Positions 25,547 to 33,864 of a stretch of DNA of 64,000 nt are shown here, in pieces. This DNA comes from Ensifer sp. BR816 (lineage in GTDB: Bacteria; Pseudomonadota; Alphaproteobacteria; Rhizobiales; Rhizobiaceae): positions 4,772,799 to 4,836,798 of the forward strand of contig NZ_KB905370.1 in the NCBI RefSeq assembly GCF_000378985.1, written 5' to 3'. The position numbers and the translations under genes are program-made. The notes beneath the pieces were generated by a model. It did not search any database. It was not told the origin of the DNA and saw nothing but the letters and a program-made list of their open reading frames with translations. Positions within the stretch are counted from its first letter, which is position 1. Each line of letters opens with the position of its first letter.

Positions 25547-27271
25547 TCAGTGGCTCTCGCGCAGCACCTCGTCGCCACTCTTGCCGACGAGGAAATCGAG
25601 GTCGGCGCCCTTATCGGCCTGCAGCACGGTGTCGTAATAGAGCTTGTAGTAACCGCGGTCCCATTTTTTCTCCGGCGGCTGCCAGGCTGCCATGCGGCTC
25701 GCGAACTCTTCCTCGCCGATCAGAAGGTTCAATTCCCCCTTCATCGCGTCGAGCCGGATGCGGTCGCCGGTCCTGACGATCGCCAGCGGTCCGCCGGCAT
25801 TGGCTTCGGGGCTGACATGCAGCACGACGGTGCCGAAAGCGGTGCCGGACATGCGCGCATCCGAGATGCGCACCATGTCGCGAACGCCCTTTTCGACGAG
25901 CCGGCGTGGGATCGGCATATTGCCGACTTCCGCCATGCCGGGATAGCCTTTCGGGCCGCAACCCTTGAGCACGAGGATCGTATCCTCGGTGACCGGCAGG
26001 TCCGGGTCGTCGATCTTCGCCTTGAGGTCTTCGATCGTCTCGAAGACATAGGCGGGCCCCTCATGGGCAAGCAGGTGTTCGCTTGCCGCCGACGGCTTGA
26101 TTACTGCGCCGTTCGGCGCCAGGTTGCCCTTCAGCACGCGGATGCCCGCGGCAGCACGCAGCGGATTGTCGAGCGGCCGGATGACGTCGTCGTTATAGAC
26201 CTCGGCACCTTCCCAGTATTTGCTGATCGGGACGCCGAACACCGTCGGCGCATCGGCGTGCATCAGGTGCTGAATGCGGTTCATCACTGCCGGCAGGCCG
26301 CCCGCATAGGCGAGGTCCTCGATCAGGTACTTGCCCGAGGGCATGCAGTTGACGATGCAGGGCACCTGGCCGCCGACGCGGTCGAAATCCTCCAGACAGA
26401 GGTCGACACCGGCGCGTCCGGCGATCGCCAGCAGGTGGACGACGGCATTGGTCGAGCCGCCGACGGCGGCATTGGCGATGATGCCGTTCTCGAAGTTCTT
26501 GCGCGTCAGGAGCTTCGACAGCCTCAGATCCTCGTGCACCATGTCGACGATCCGCTTGCCGGTCATGTGCGCCAGCGCCATGCGCCGCGCGTCGACGGCC
26601 GGCAGCGCTGCATTGGTCGGCAGCGAAAGGCCCATCGCCTCGACCACCGAGGCCATTGTCGTTGCCGTGCCCATCGTCATGCAGACGCCGGGCGAGCGCG
26701 ACATGCCGCTTTCGGCCGCCATGAATTCCTGTAGGCTCATTTCGCCGGCACGCACCGCTTCGGAGAACTTCCACACATCGGTGCCCGAACCGATATCCTT
26801 GCCCTTCCATTTGCCGTTGAGCATCGGGCCGGAGGAAACGACGATCGTCGGCAGGTCGACGGAGGCCGCCCCCATCAACTGGCCCGGCGTCGTCTTGTCG
26901 CAGCCGCCGAGCAGCACGACGCCGTCGATGCCATAGGCGCGGATCGCCTCTTCCACGTCCATCGCCAGGAGATTGCGGAACAGCATGGCCGTTGGCCGCA
27001 TCTGCGTTTCGCCGAGCGACGAGACGGGAAATTCGACCGGAAAGCCGCCGGCCTCCCACACGCCGCGCTTGACGCCCTCCGCAAGGATGCGCAGGTGGCT
27101 GTTGCAGGGCGTCAGCTCGGACCAGGTGTTGCAGATGCCGATGATCGGCCGGCCGTCGAAGACATGATCCGGAAACCCCTGGTTCTTCATCCAGGACCGG
27201 TGAATGAAGCCATCCTTGTGTGTGCCGCCGTACCAGTGCCGGCTTCTCAGTTCTTTTTTCTTTTCGCTCAT
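25547..27271 (-). CDS. IlvD/Edd-family sugar-acid dehydratase (galactonate/arabinonate type)
   Basis: Removes water from a sugar acid to give the 2-keto-3-deoxy acid. The 574-residue protein contains the [2Fe-2S]-type Cys residues expected in this branch: Cys56 (TPCNS), Cys124 (GGCDKTTPG) and Cys197 (PGVCMTMG). It resembles L-arabinonate / D-galactonate dehydratases more than dihydroxyacid dehydratase. As the last gene of the operon with dgoA and dgoK, D-galactonate is the most likely substrate, though L-arabinonate or D-fuconate are possible. The start at 27271 has GGGAG upstream. Confidence 0.87.
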   Translation of the reverse strand: MSEKKKELRSRHWYGGTHKDGFIHRSWMKNQGFPDHVFDGRPIIGICNTWSELTPCNSHLRILAEGVKRGVWEAGGFPVEFPVSSLGETQMRPTAMLFRNLLAMDVEEAIRAYGIDGVVLLGGCDKTTPGQLMGAASVDLPTIVVSSGPMLNGKWKGKDIGSGTDVWKFSEAVRAGEMSLQEFMAAESGMSRSPGVCMTMGTATTMASVVEAMGLSLPTNAALPAVDARRMALAHMTGKRIVDMVHEDLRLSKLLTRKNFENGIIANAAVGGSTNAVVHLLAIAGRAGVDLCLEDFDRVGGQVPCIVNCMPSGKYLIEDLAYAGGLPAVMNRIQHLMHADAPTVFGVPISKYWEGAEVYNDDVIRPLDNPLRAAAGIRVLKGNLAPNGAVIKPSAASEHLLAHEGPAYVFETIEDLKAKIDDPDLPVTEDTILVLKGCGPKGYPGMAEVGNMPIPRRLVEKGVRDMVRISDARMSGTAFGTVVLHVSPEANAGGPLAIVRTGDRIRLDAMKGELNLLIGEEEFASRMAAWQPPEKKWDRGYYKLYYDTVLQADKGADLDFLVGKSGDEVLRESH

Positions 27272-27397
27272 CCGAGCACTCCCTTTCCATGCGCGATTCA
27301 CCGCATGGATTAATTGTATGACTTTTTCTCGGCGCCGCCAGCATTTGTTGAGATCGGGTACCGAATGAGAGGACCGCCTTCGTCGGCGGTTCTTGTC

Positions 27398-28282
27398 CTA
27401 GAGCAGGAACGCCGGCTCGAAACGGCCCTTGACCTCAATGCCGAGTTCGAAGGTCTTGCCGGCGTTGGGATCGGCGGAGCGTGCCGCGTCGTCGAGATCC
27501 TGCCAGGCCGAGGTCACCAGCAGCCTGTCCGCCCGCTTGCCGATGAAGGCCGGACAACTCGGTTGCGTCGCCGGCACGGCATAGTGGGCGACCTTCCGGC
27601 CGTCAGGCTTGTATACCTCGACGGCGCCGGCCCCCCAGCGGGCGTTCCAGATCAAACCGTCGGCATCGCAGACCGAGCCGTCGATGCCGCCGGGTGCCGC
27701 GCTCTCGTCGGAAAGGATGACAGGGTCGCCGGTCGGCAGGCCCGTTGCCGGGTCGATGGCGACGCGCATCAGGTGATTGACGTCCGTGTCGGTGAAATAG
27801 GCGGTGGCGCCATCCGGCGAAAAGCAGATGCCGTTCGGGATGGTGATATTGCCGTAGAGCTTGGTGATCCGGCTGCCGGCGACGTGATAGATCGCGCCGG
27901 CATGCTTCTCAGCTGTCCGCCCCATGGTGCCGATCCAGAGAGCGCCCGAGGCATGGACGCGGCCGTCATTCGACCGGTTGCCGGGCTTGTCCTCGATCGT
28001 ATTGAAGGGACTGAGCGTATAGCTCGCCGTGTCGCGAACGAAAAGTCCGAGATCCGACGCGATCAATTGCCGGCCGGGATCGATGGTGGCAAGCACGCTG
28101 CCGAGAAAGGGCAGGGGATGTATGGTCTTGTGTCCGCTTTCGAGATGGAGCTCGTGCAGCTCCTGGCCCTTGATGTTGAACCACCAGGCGGTGTCGGTGC
28201 TTGGGTCGTAGGTCGGGCCTTCACCAAGCTCGGAGACGAAGTCGCAGAGAATGCGGCCGGAAAAGGGAACGAGATCGGTCAC
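27398..28282 (-). CDS. SMP-30/gluconolactonase-family sugar lactonase
   Basis: Predicted metal-dependent lactonase that opens the aldonolactone made by the sugar dehydrogenase. The 294-residue six-bladed beta-propeller shows the metal-ligand Glu in LGEGPTYD, the RSNDGRVHASGALWIGTMG segment with Asn and Asp ligands, and PNGICFSPDG and DVNHLMR segments typical of SMP-30. Its ATG overlaps the dgoA stop (28279-28282), so the two are translationally coupled. It is followed by a 126-base gap and then the dehydratase gene. Confidence 0.87.
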   Translation of the reverse strand: MTDLVPFSGRILCDFVSELGEGPTYDPSTDTAWWFNIKGQELHELHLESGHKTIHPLPFLGSVLATIDPGRQLIASDLGLFVRDTASYTLSPFNTIEDKPGNRSNDGRVHASGALWIGTMGRTAEKHAGAIYHVAGSRITKLYGNITIPNGICFSPDGATAYFTDTDVNHLMRVAIDPATGLPTGDPVILSDESAAPGGIDGSVCDADGLIWNARWGAGAVEVYKPDGRKVAHYAVPATQPSCPAFIGKRADRLLVTSAWQDLDDAARSADPNAGKTFELGIEVKGRFEPAFLL

Positions 28283-28917
28283 TCTTGGCCTCCATGGACG
28301 GCATCATAGGCCGCGAGCGTGGCAACTGCCCGCTGCCTGACATCCGCGGCGCTCATTCCCGGCTTGTAGAGGCTCGAGCCGAGCCCGAAGCTGCGCACGC
28401 CGATCTTGGCGTAGTCGGCAAAATTGGTCTCCGAGACGCCGCCGACTGCGGCGATTTCGAGGTCGCCCGGAAGCACCGCGCGGATGGCTGCAATGCCCGA
28501 AGGACCGAGGACACTGGCCGGGAAGAATTTCAGGCCGCTGGCGCCGGCTGCGGCGGCTGCGAGCGCTTCCGTCGGGGTGAACACCCCCGGCATCGTCACC
28601 ATGCCCTTCGCCGCAGCAAGCCGAATGACTGACGGCTCGACATTCGGGCTGACCATGAGGCGCCCGCCGACGTTGTCAAGTTCCTCCACCTGCGCCGTCG
28701 TCAACACCGTGCCCGCGCCGATGAGGCAATGGGCAGGCGCCATCTTCACCGCAGTTTCGATGGATCGGAACGGGTCGGGCGAGTTCAGCGGAATCTCGAT
28801 CGCCGCAAAGCCCGTTTCGATCAACGCGCCGACGATGCTTTCGGTCTCTTCCGGCTTCAACCCGCGCAGGATCGCAATCAGCGGATATTTCATCGGTGGC
28901 AAAGGAATGCGGTTCAT
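28279..28917 (-). CDS. dgoA: 2-dehydro-3-deoxy-6-phosphogalactonate aldolase
   Basis: Class I aldolase that splits the phosphorylated keto-deoxy acid into pyruvate and glyceraldehyde-3-phosphate. The 212-residue KDPG/KDPGal aldolase has the Schiff-base Lys130 in GLKFFPAS and the catalytic Glu41 in IEIPLNSP. Pairing with a dgoK-type kinase rather than a gluconate kinase favours the galactonate series. It lies 12 bases after dgoK and overlaps the lactonase gene. Confidence 0.92.
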   Translation of the reverse strand: MNRIPLPPMKYPLIAILRGLKPEETESIVGALIETGFAAIEIPLNSPDPFRSIETAVKMAPAHCLIGAGTVLTTAQVEELDNVGGRLMVSPNVEPSVIRLAAAKGMVTMPGVFTPTEALAAAAAGASGLKFFPASVLGPSGIAAIRAVLPGDLEIAAVGGVSETNFADYAKIGVRSFGLGSSLYKPGMSAADVRQRAVATLAAYDAVHGGQE

Positions 28918-28929
28918 CTTCTTCTTCCG

Positions 28930-29847
28930 TCAAAGGGGCCAAATGGCCTGGGCAGCGGTCGAAAGGCCGGCCCGCACCGCCTCATCGGCGTCGACGAGCC
29001 GGACTGCGAGCCCCTGGCTTTCCAGGGCCGAACGATAGAGGGTGCCAAGCCTGCCCGAGCCGACGAGGCAAATGCCATCGACCGAACCCGCCGAGGCGAG
29101 CGCTCCGGCGATTTCCAGACCGATCAGCGTGCCGGACAGGCGGGCCCTGGCGTCGGCGCTGCCCAAGCCATGGAGCAACTGTCCCGCCCGCACGGAAAAC
29201 AGGAGGTTGGTCGCCAGCGCCGGCGTTTCCCGGGCCCGGGTGACCGCTTCCGCAAAGACGGCGCTGTCGGCGGCGATGGTATCCGCCTCCACCACCGCAT
29301 GGCTCAGGATCGTGTGTTTCGAAATCGCGTCGAACAATTCGCCGGTCATGTAGGTCGAAAAGCCGTCGACCGTCTGGCCGGAAAGCCGGACCCACTTGCT
29401 GTGGGTGCCGGGCATGCACACGAGGTGGCGGCCACCGTCGAGCATGCCAGCCGCCCCGAGCAACTGCGTCTCCTCTCCGCGCATCACGTCCGGATGCCGG
29501 CCGTCGCGCTGTGCCAGGCCCGGCAGGATGCGAATATCGCGATCCACGTCCGGAACGGCGATCGCATTGCCTGCGATGGCGCCAAGCGTCGCCGGCGTAT
29601 CGAGATAGCCCGCTTCCCGCCAGCCTTGGCGGGCGCCTGCCATCCCGCAGATGATGATCGGCAGATGGGCCGGTGCCGCAACGGCGGCAAGATGGCTGTC
29701 GAGGACGGCGTGGAAGCCGGTTCTGACCGCGGTCGTCATGCCTTCCGCGCTGCGGCGTTCGGCGAGCACCGTCCCGTCCTCTCCGATGATCCACAGGCGG
29801 AAGCTCGAAGTCCCCCAATCCACTGCGGCATAATAGCCTGCCGTCAT
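28930..29847 (-). CDS. dgoK: 2-dehydro-3-deoxygalactonokinase
   Basis: Phosphorylates 2-keto-3-deoxygalactonate with ATP to feed dgoA. The 305-residue protein starts MTAGYYAAVDWGTSSFR, where DWGTSS is the ASKHA-fold phosphate-binding loop of the DgoK family. A GTHSKWV segment lies in the middle and a glycine-rich VGSGRLG near the end. The start at 29847 overlaps the stop of the SDR gene as TGATG; a longer in-frame extension through the SDR gene is not real. From memory, S. meliloti needs a dgoK homologue to grow on galactose. Confidence 0.92.
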   Translation of the reverse strand: MTAGYYAAVDWGTSSFRLWIIGEDGTVLAERRSAEGMTTAVRTGFHAVLDSHLAAVAAPAHLPIIICGMAGARQGWREAGYLDTPATLGAIAGNAIAVPDVDRDIRILPGLAQRDGRHPDVMRGEETQLLGAAGMLDGGRHLVCMPGTHSKWVRLSGQTVDGFSTYMTGELFDAISKHTILSHAVVEADTIAADSAVFAEAVTRARETPALATNLLFSVRAGQLLHGLGSADARARLSGTLIGLEIAGALASAGSVDGICLVGSGRLGTLYRSALESQGLAVRLVDADEAVRAGLSTAAQAIWPL

Positions 29848-30617
29848 CAAGACACGCCTCCATCGATGATCATTGCCTGCGCCGTCATTGCCCCGGAACA
29901 GTCCGACGCCAGAAAGAGGCAAGGGCCGACGAGATCTTCGGCGACCAGAACACGTTTGAGGCACTGCCTCTCCTGCATACGGGCGATCGAGTCCTCCGTG
30001 AGCCACAGCCGCCTCTGCCGTTCGGTGACGATCATGCCGGGCAGGATGGCGTTGACGCGGATATTGTCCGGCCCGAGCTTTCCGGCGAGCGATTTGGTGA
30101 GCCCAATGATACCCGCCTTTGCGGTCGCGTAGGCGGGAATTTCCGGCATGTTCAGCATGAAGGCGATGGACGAGAAATTGATGATCGATCCGCCGCCCGT
30201 CTGCCGCATGTGCGGTGCGATCGCCTGGGAGAGGAAGAAGAAATGCCTGAGATTGACCGCGAGGCTTTCGTCCCAGCTTTCTCCCGTCACCGCCTCGAGC
30301 GGCTGCCGGTCGTCCCGTGCGGCATTGTTGACGAGCACGCGAATGGAGCCGAGCGCCGCGACGGCAGCAGCGGCAGCCGCTCTTGCGGCCCCGACGTCCG
30401 TGAGATCGGCGGCAATGAATTCGGGCCTTTGCCCCGTCTCGGTGGCGAGCCTGTCGGCGAGCGCCCGGCTGGCGTTCTCGGCAATATCGATGAAGGCGAC
30501 GCGCGCCCCTTGGCGCGCAAAACCCTCCACAAGTGCAGCGCCTATGCCGGAGCCTCCGCCGGTCACCAGCACGCCGCGATTGCGCAAGTCGGCAAACTGA
30601 CTGCCCGGCAGCGTCAT
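29847..30617 (-). CDS. SDR-family sugar dehydrogenase, first gene of the operon
   Basis: Predicted NAD(P)-dependent oxidation of the sugar to its lactone. The 256-residue classical SDR has the cofactor loop TGGGSGIG (19-26), NNAA (97-100), the catalytic Ser near residues 149-150, and YATAK with Tyr163 and Lys167. The start at 30617 is chosen because the next upstream in-frame Met lies in the operator region. D-galactose, L-arabinose or D-fucose would all suit the downstream enzymes, and the exact sugar is uncertain. Translation is coupled to dgoK. Confidence 0.85.
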   Translation of the reverse strand: MTLPGSQFADLRNRGVLVTGGGSGIGAALVEGFARQGARVAFIDIAENASRALADRLATETGQRPEFIAADLTDVGAARAAAAAAVAALGSIRVLVNNAARDDRQPLEAVTGESWDESLAVNLRHFFFLSQAIAPHMRQTGGGSIINFSSIAFMLNMPEIPAYATAKAGIIGLTKSLAGKLGPDNIRVNAILPGMIVTERQRRLWLTEDSIARMQERQCLKRVLVAEDLVGPCLFLASDCSGAMTAQAMIIDGGVS

Positions 30618-30643
30618 GAATACGACCTTTCCAAACGGGATTT

Positions 30644-30660
30644 GTTCCAATATGTGGAAC
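30644..30660. promoter_or_regulatory. Putative IclR-type operator, inverted repeat GTTCCA-N5-TGGAAC
   Basis: A perfect 6-bp inverted repeat with a 5-base centre lies between the SDR and IclR genes. On the minus strand it lies about 18 bases after the -10 element of the operon promoter, in a position that would block transcription. Size and symmetry fit IclR-family operators. Confidence 0.55.
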
Positions 30661-30678
30661 GGTGTTTTATTTTCTGGA

Positions 30679-30708
30679 ATTATCGCGCCAGGGCTTTTAT
30701 CCTGTCAA
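30679..30708 (-). promoter_or_regulatory. Sigma-70-type promoter of the sugar-acid operon
   Basis: On the minus strand TTGACA (30708-30703), an 18-base spacer and GATAAT (30684-30679) form a near-consensus housekeeping promoter directed at the SDR-dgoK-dgoA-lactonase-dehydratase operon. The start of transcription would be near 30672. Confidence 0.6.
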
Positions 30709-30735
30709 GGTCGGAAACGGGCGAAAGCGGACGAA

Positions 30736-31548
30736 ATGGACCGGAAGAGTGTAGCCGATCTGGAAAGCGACGGGCCGGGGACGGGCACGCTGGGGAAGGC
30801 GATGGCGGTGCTCGAGGCCGTCGCAATGGCCGACCGGCCCCAGCGGTTCACGGACATCCTTCAATCCGTCCGCCAGCCGCGCGGCACGCTGCATCGGCTG
30901 CTCGGCCATCTGGTCGACGAAGGATTGCTGGTGCAGCGGGGAGACCTTTCCTACGAGCCCGGACTGCGCCTCCTGAAGCTCGCCTATCGCTCCTGGTCCG
31001 GCAATCAGTTTCGCGATATCGCCGAACCGCACCTCCTGCGTCTGCATGAACTGACCGGCGAGACCGTTCATCTCGGCATATTGCGCGAGACCGAGATCAT
31101 CTATGTCGACAAGGTCGAAAGCCGCCAGACGGTGCGCATGAGTTCGCAGATCGGCAAGGCTTCGCCGGCCTATTGCACGGGGATCGGCAAGGCGGCCCTG
31201 TCGTCGCTGCCCCAGGGCGAGCTGGAACGAATCGCGGCAAAGACGCAATTCGTTCCGTTCACCGAGCGTACCCACCGCTCTTCCCCATCCCTGCTCGCTG
31301 AAATCGAAGAGATTCGCCGCGAAGGCCATGCCTTCGACCGCGAGGAGCACGAGGCCGAAATCTGCTGTGTGGCGGCGCCGATTGTCGTTCCGGAGCATGA
31401 ACTGGTTGCCGGCATATCGGTAACCGGGCCCTCCTACCGCGTCACCATGACGCAACTCGCAGCCTGGGCGGCGGATGTGCGCAGGGCCGCGGGCAAGATC
31501 GAAGAGGAGGTCAGAATCCGGTTGGGGCCCGGGCGCGGCGGTCGGTAG
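30736..31548 (+). CDS. IclR-family transcriptional regulator of the sugar-acid operon
   Basis: Predicted regulator, probably a repressor relieved by a pathway intermediate. The 270-residue protein has an N-terminal winged helix-turn-helix (about 20-85, RFTDILQSVRQPRGTLHRLL) and a C-terminal IclR effector domain (about 95-260) with the CVAAPIV motif common in the family. The start at 30736 is preceded by GCGGACGAA; upstream in-frame Met codons fall inside the operator and promoter. It is divergent from the operon across a 118-base control region. Confidence 0.88.
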   Translation: MDRKSVADLESDGPGTGTLGKAMAVLEAVAMADRPQRFTDILQSVRQPRGTLHRLLGHLVDEGLLVQRGDLSYEPGLRLLKLAYRSWSGNQFRDIAEPHLLRLHELTGETVHLGILRETEIIYVDKVESRQTVRMSSQIGKASPAYCTGIGKAALSSLPQGELERIAAKTQFVPFTERTHRSSPSLLAEIEEIRREGHAFDREEHEAEICCVAAPIVVPEHELVAGISVTGPSYRVTMTQLAAWAADVRRAAGKIEEEVRIRLGPGRGGR

Positions 31549-31740
31549 CATGGCTTTACGGTAAATTAGAAGTTTCGACTGGACGCGGCGACCATAGATC
31601 GCTAGCTTCAACTGACTGGCCCCGCCTCCACGACTGGTTGCAGATTCGCGGGGCCGGTTCTTGGCGCTGAAGCAGTTTATGACGGTGAACCAGCCGGGCT
31701 CGCAAACGGATCGGGCAGGTTGTGGGAGGCGAGCGGAACG

Positions 31741-32481
31741 ATGATAGATTTCAACGCGGACATGACGTCGCTGGCCCTTCCGAACGGCCGCTCCATCAAC
31801 GGCGCGATCGGCAACGAAGACGATGTCAAGCGCGCGCTCGACGAGGTCTCCGAAGCTTTCGGATTCCGCGGCTTCATGGTCCTGGCCATTCCGGATTCCG
31901 ATTGCCACAGCCTGGCAGCGCAGGCGCTGCTCACGTCCTGGTCGGCGGAATTCCTGAGCCGTTATGATAGCGCCGGTCTGATCGAGGGAAGTCCGGTCAT
32001 CCAGCGGTTGCGCCGCAGCACCATTCCCTTCACCTATGATGCGCATCTCCTGGCGCGCCGGCGCGTCGACGGCAAGGGCGAGGCCGCCATCAGCGTCTTC
32101 GAGCAGGCCGGCATGCCGCGCGGTCTCTATCTGCCGGTCCACGACGCGAAGGGAGGTCGGGCGGCGATTGCCTTTGGCGGTGACAGGGAGGTGGTGACGG
32201 GCGACGAGATGCAGGCGCTCAATTTCTGGGCAGGGCTTCTCTACAGCCGGCTTTGCGAGGTTAGAACGGGTGACAGGCGTCGCCCTGGCAGTCTTTCCCG
32301 GCGCGAGATCGAATGCCTGCGCTGGGCCGCTGCCGGCAAGACAACCGTGGAGATGGCGCGAATCATGGCACTCTCCGAATATACGGTGAATCACTATCTC
32401 AACCGCGCGACACGCAAGCTTGATTCGGTCAACCGCGTTCAGACGGTCGCGAAGGCTATGCGAGCCGGCCTCATCAACTAG
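31741..32481 (+). CDS. LuxR-family regulator (solo), first of a tandem pair
   Basis: A 246-residue protein with an N-terminal autoinducer-binding-like domain (about 20-165) and a C-terminal LuxR helix-turn-helix (about 180-243, LSRREIECLRWAAAGKT...SEYTVNHYLNRATRKL). No LuxI-type synthase gene is nearby. In the ligand-domain segment where canonical receptors have a DP pair, it reads EGSPV, so the Asp that contacts the acyl-homoserine lactone amide appears to be missing. The start has GGAGGCG upstream. It is paralogous to the next gene. Confidence 0.87.
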   Translation: MIDFNADMTSLALPNGRSINGAIGNEDDVKRALDEVSEAFGFRGFMVLAIPDSDCHSLAAQALLTSWSAEFLSRYDSAGLIEGSPVIQRLRRSTIPFTYDAHLLARRRVDGKGEAAISVFEQAGMPRGLYLPVHDAKGGRAAIAFGGDREVVTGDEMQALNFWAGLLYSRLCEVRTGDRRRPGSLSRREIECLRWAAAGKTTVEMARIMALSEYTVNHYLNRATRKLDSVNRVQTVAKAMRAGLIN

Positions 32482-32493
32482 TAAGGATCAGCC

Positions 32494-32525
32494 TCACGCG
32501 GCCCGCCGTGCGTCGGGCCGCGTGA
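32494..32525 (+). terminator. Strong GC hairpin after the first LuxR gene
   Basis: TCACGCGGCCCG (32494-32505), an 8-base loop and CGGGCCGCGTGA (32514-32525) form a perfect 12-bp stem 13 bases after the stop codon. There is no T-tract, so it may be a processing or attenuating hairpin rather than a complete intrinsic terminator. Confidence 0.45.
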
Positions 32526-32648
32526 AACGAAATACACAGCCTTTTGCCTCCGACGGGCGCTCATCGCCGATCATCTGTTGGCAATCATGCGCGGCTCAGG
32601 CTATTTGATGTTTGATGAATGTCATGGAACGCGCGAATGCAGGATACG

Positions 32649-33392
32649 ATGACGACCGGGATGACTGACGTCGATCTCCCCCGGGGCGGTGATTTCGCGT
32701 CTGAAATCGCAAAGCTGGAGACTCAGTTCGACATCATCCGCTTCATGCGGCGGATCACGCATATCTTCGGTTTCAAGACTTTCCTCATCTGCTCGATCCC
32801 GCCGATCGACATGGAGCGGCTCTCCGCTGCCACCGTTATTTCCAATATGCCTGCGGAGCTTCTCAACAAATACGACAGCCTGTCGATGCTGCGCTTCAGC
32901 ACGGGCGTTCGCCGTTTGAGGGAGACGACTACGCCCTTCCAGATCACGCTCGAAGACTGGGAGAAGGAGAGTGGCAAGCCCGCTTCCGCCGCGGAATATA
33001 TCGAAATGCTGCGCGAGAACGGCATCTTCCAGGCAAATTACTTCCCGGTCCATGATGCCGAGGGCGGTCGCGGTGCCGTCATACTCATGGGCCCGGAGGC
33101 CGATTTGCCGATGACCGCGGCGATGGAACTACAGATGATCGCGATCCACGTCTACAACCGCCTTGCCGAGATCGGTTCCGTCTGGAAGAGCAGCAACACG
33201 ACGCTCTCGGAGCGGGAAATCCAGTGCCTGAGCTGGACGGCAGCCGGCAAGACCAGTGCTGAAATTGCAGGGATCCTCGGCCTCTCCGAACACACGGTCA
33301 ATCATTACCTCAACCATGTCACCAAGAAGCTCGACGCCGTAAACCGCACACAGGCGGTCGTGAAGGCGATGAAGAAGGGCTACATCAGCTGA
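32649..33392 (+). CDS. LuxR-family regulator (solo), second of a tandem pair
   Basis: A 247-residue protein with the same layout as its neighbour: ligand-binding-like domain (about 15-165), then LuxR helix-turn-helix (LSEREIQCLSWTAAGKTSAE...SEHTVNHYLNHVTKKL). The segment aligned to the canonical DP pair reads FSTGV, so the key Asp is again absent. Two ATGs in frame (32637 and 32649) are possible starts; 32649 has AGGA 5 bases upstream. It ends before a 472-base region that contains a sigma-54 promoter. Confidence 0.86.
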   Translation: MTTGMTDVDLPRGGDFASEIAKLETQFDIIRFMRRITHIFGFKTFLICSIPPIDMERLSAATVISNMPAELLNKYDSLSMLRFSTGVRRLRETTTPFQITLEDWEKESGKPASAAEYIEMLRENGIFQANYFPVHDAEGGRGAVILMGPEADLPMTAAMELQMIAIHVYNRLAEIGSVWKSSNTTLSEREIQCLSWTAAGKTSAEIAGILGLSEHTVNHYLNHVTKKLDAVNRTQAVVKAMKKGYIS

Positions 33393-33864
33393 CACGCTGG
33401 ATTTGACGTAGACGCAGATTGCCCGCTTGCGCTCCGGCTGTTGTGCTCAAAAAACACGCATGCTCATAAATTAAGCGAAGTCGTGCCCCGGATTTCGTGC
33501 CACCTAATCGTTATCATTTTGAAAAACTTGTCCTTTCCCAGCGAAAGGTAACTGGCACGTTTCCTGCTTTTCCAATGCCAGTCCACAGAGGGGACTAAAA
33601 CAAGACAGCGCCCAAGAAGGTCGCGAAGCAAAGGGCCGCCGCCGGCCACCTGTGATCCCGGATGTACGGACACTGTGGTCGGCTGGCGGTCCTTCATTTT
33701 CACATATGTCACATTGGCGAAGGGCTCCGCCTCGACTATTTACTGCACATGTTCCTTGGATCGGATTCGATTTGAGGGTTGATTGTGCAGCCGTTCAAGG
33801 CGTCGCGGCGGCCTTTCGCGTAGGCGGGGGGCTTTGGCGACGCGCAGAGAGACAAGAGGGCGAG
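33393..33864. other. Long leader region upstream of mrp
   Basis: These 472 bases hold a near-consensus sigma-54 promoter at 33553-33568. The mrp frame is open upstream of its start, but the translation is Arg/Trp-rich and lacks a ribosome-binding start, so I treat it as untranslated. A short run encoding KTAPKKVAKQRAAAGHL (33610-33653) looks protein-like but has no start codon; a TAA lies just before it. Confidence 0.45.
33553..33568 (+). promoter_or_regulatory. Sigma-54 (RpoN) promoter
   Basis: TGGCACGTTTCCTGCT fits the -24/-12 consensus TGGCACG-N4-TTGCW with one mismatch (C for the first T of the -12 element) and exact GG-GC spacing. Transcription would start near 33579, giving mrp a leader of about 285 bases or producing a small RNA. 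Confidence 0.6.

Noticed and set aside
31620-31670. Long GGCCCCGC / GCGGGGCC stem before the first LuxR gene
   Set aside because: The loop is about 22 bases, there is no T-tract, and its position 70 bases after iclR gives no clear role.
33610-33653. Basic, histone-tail-like coding run KTAPKKVAKQ before mrp
   Set aside because: There is no start codon and a TAA precedes it in frame. It could be a relic but cannot be supported as a gene.
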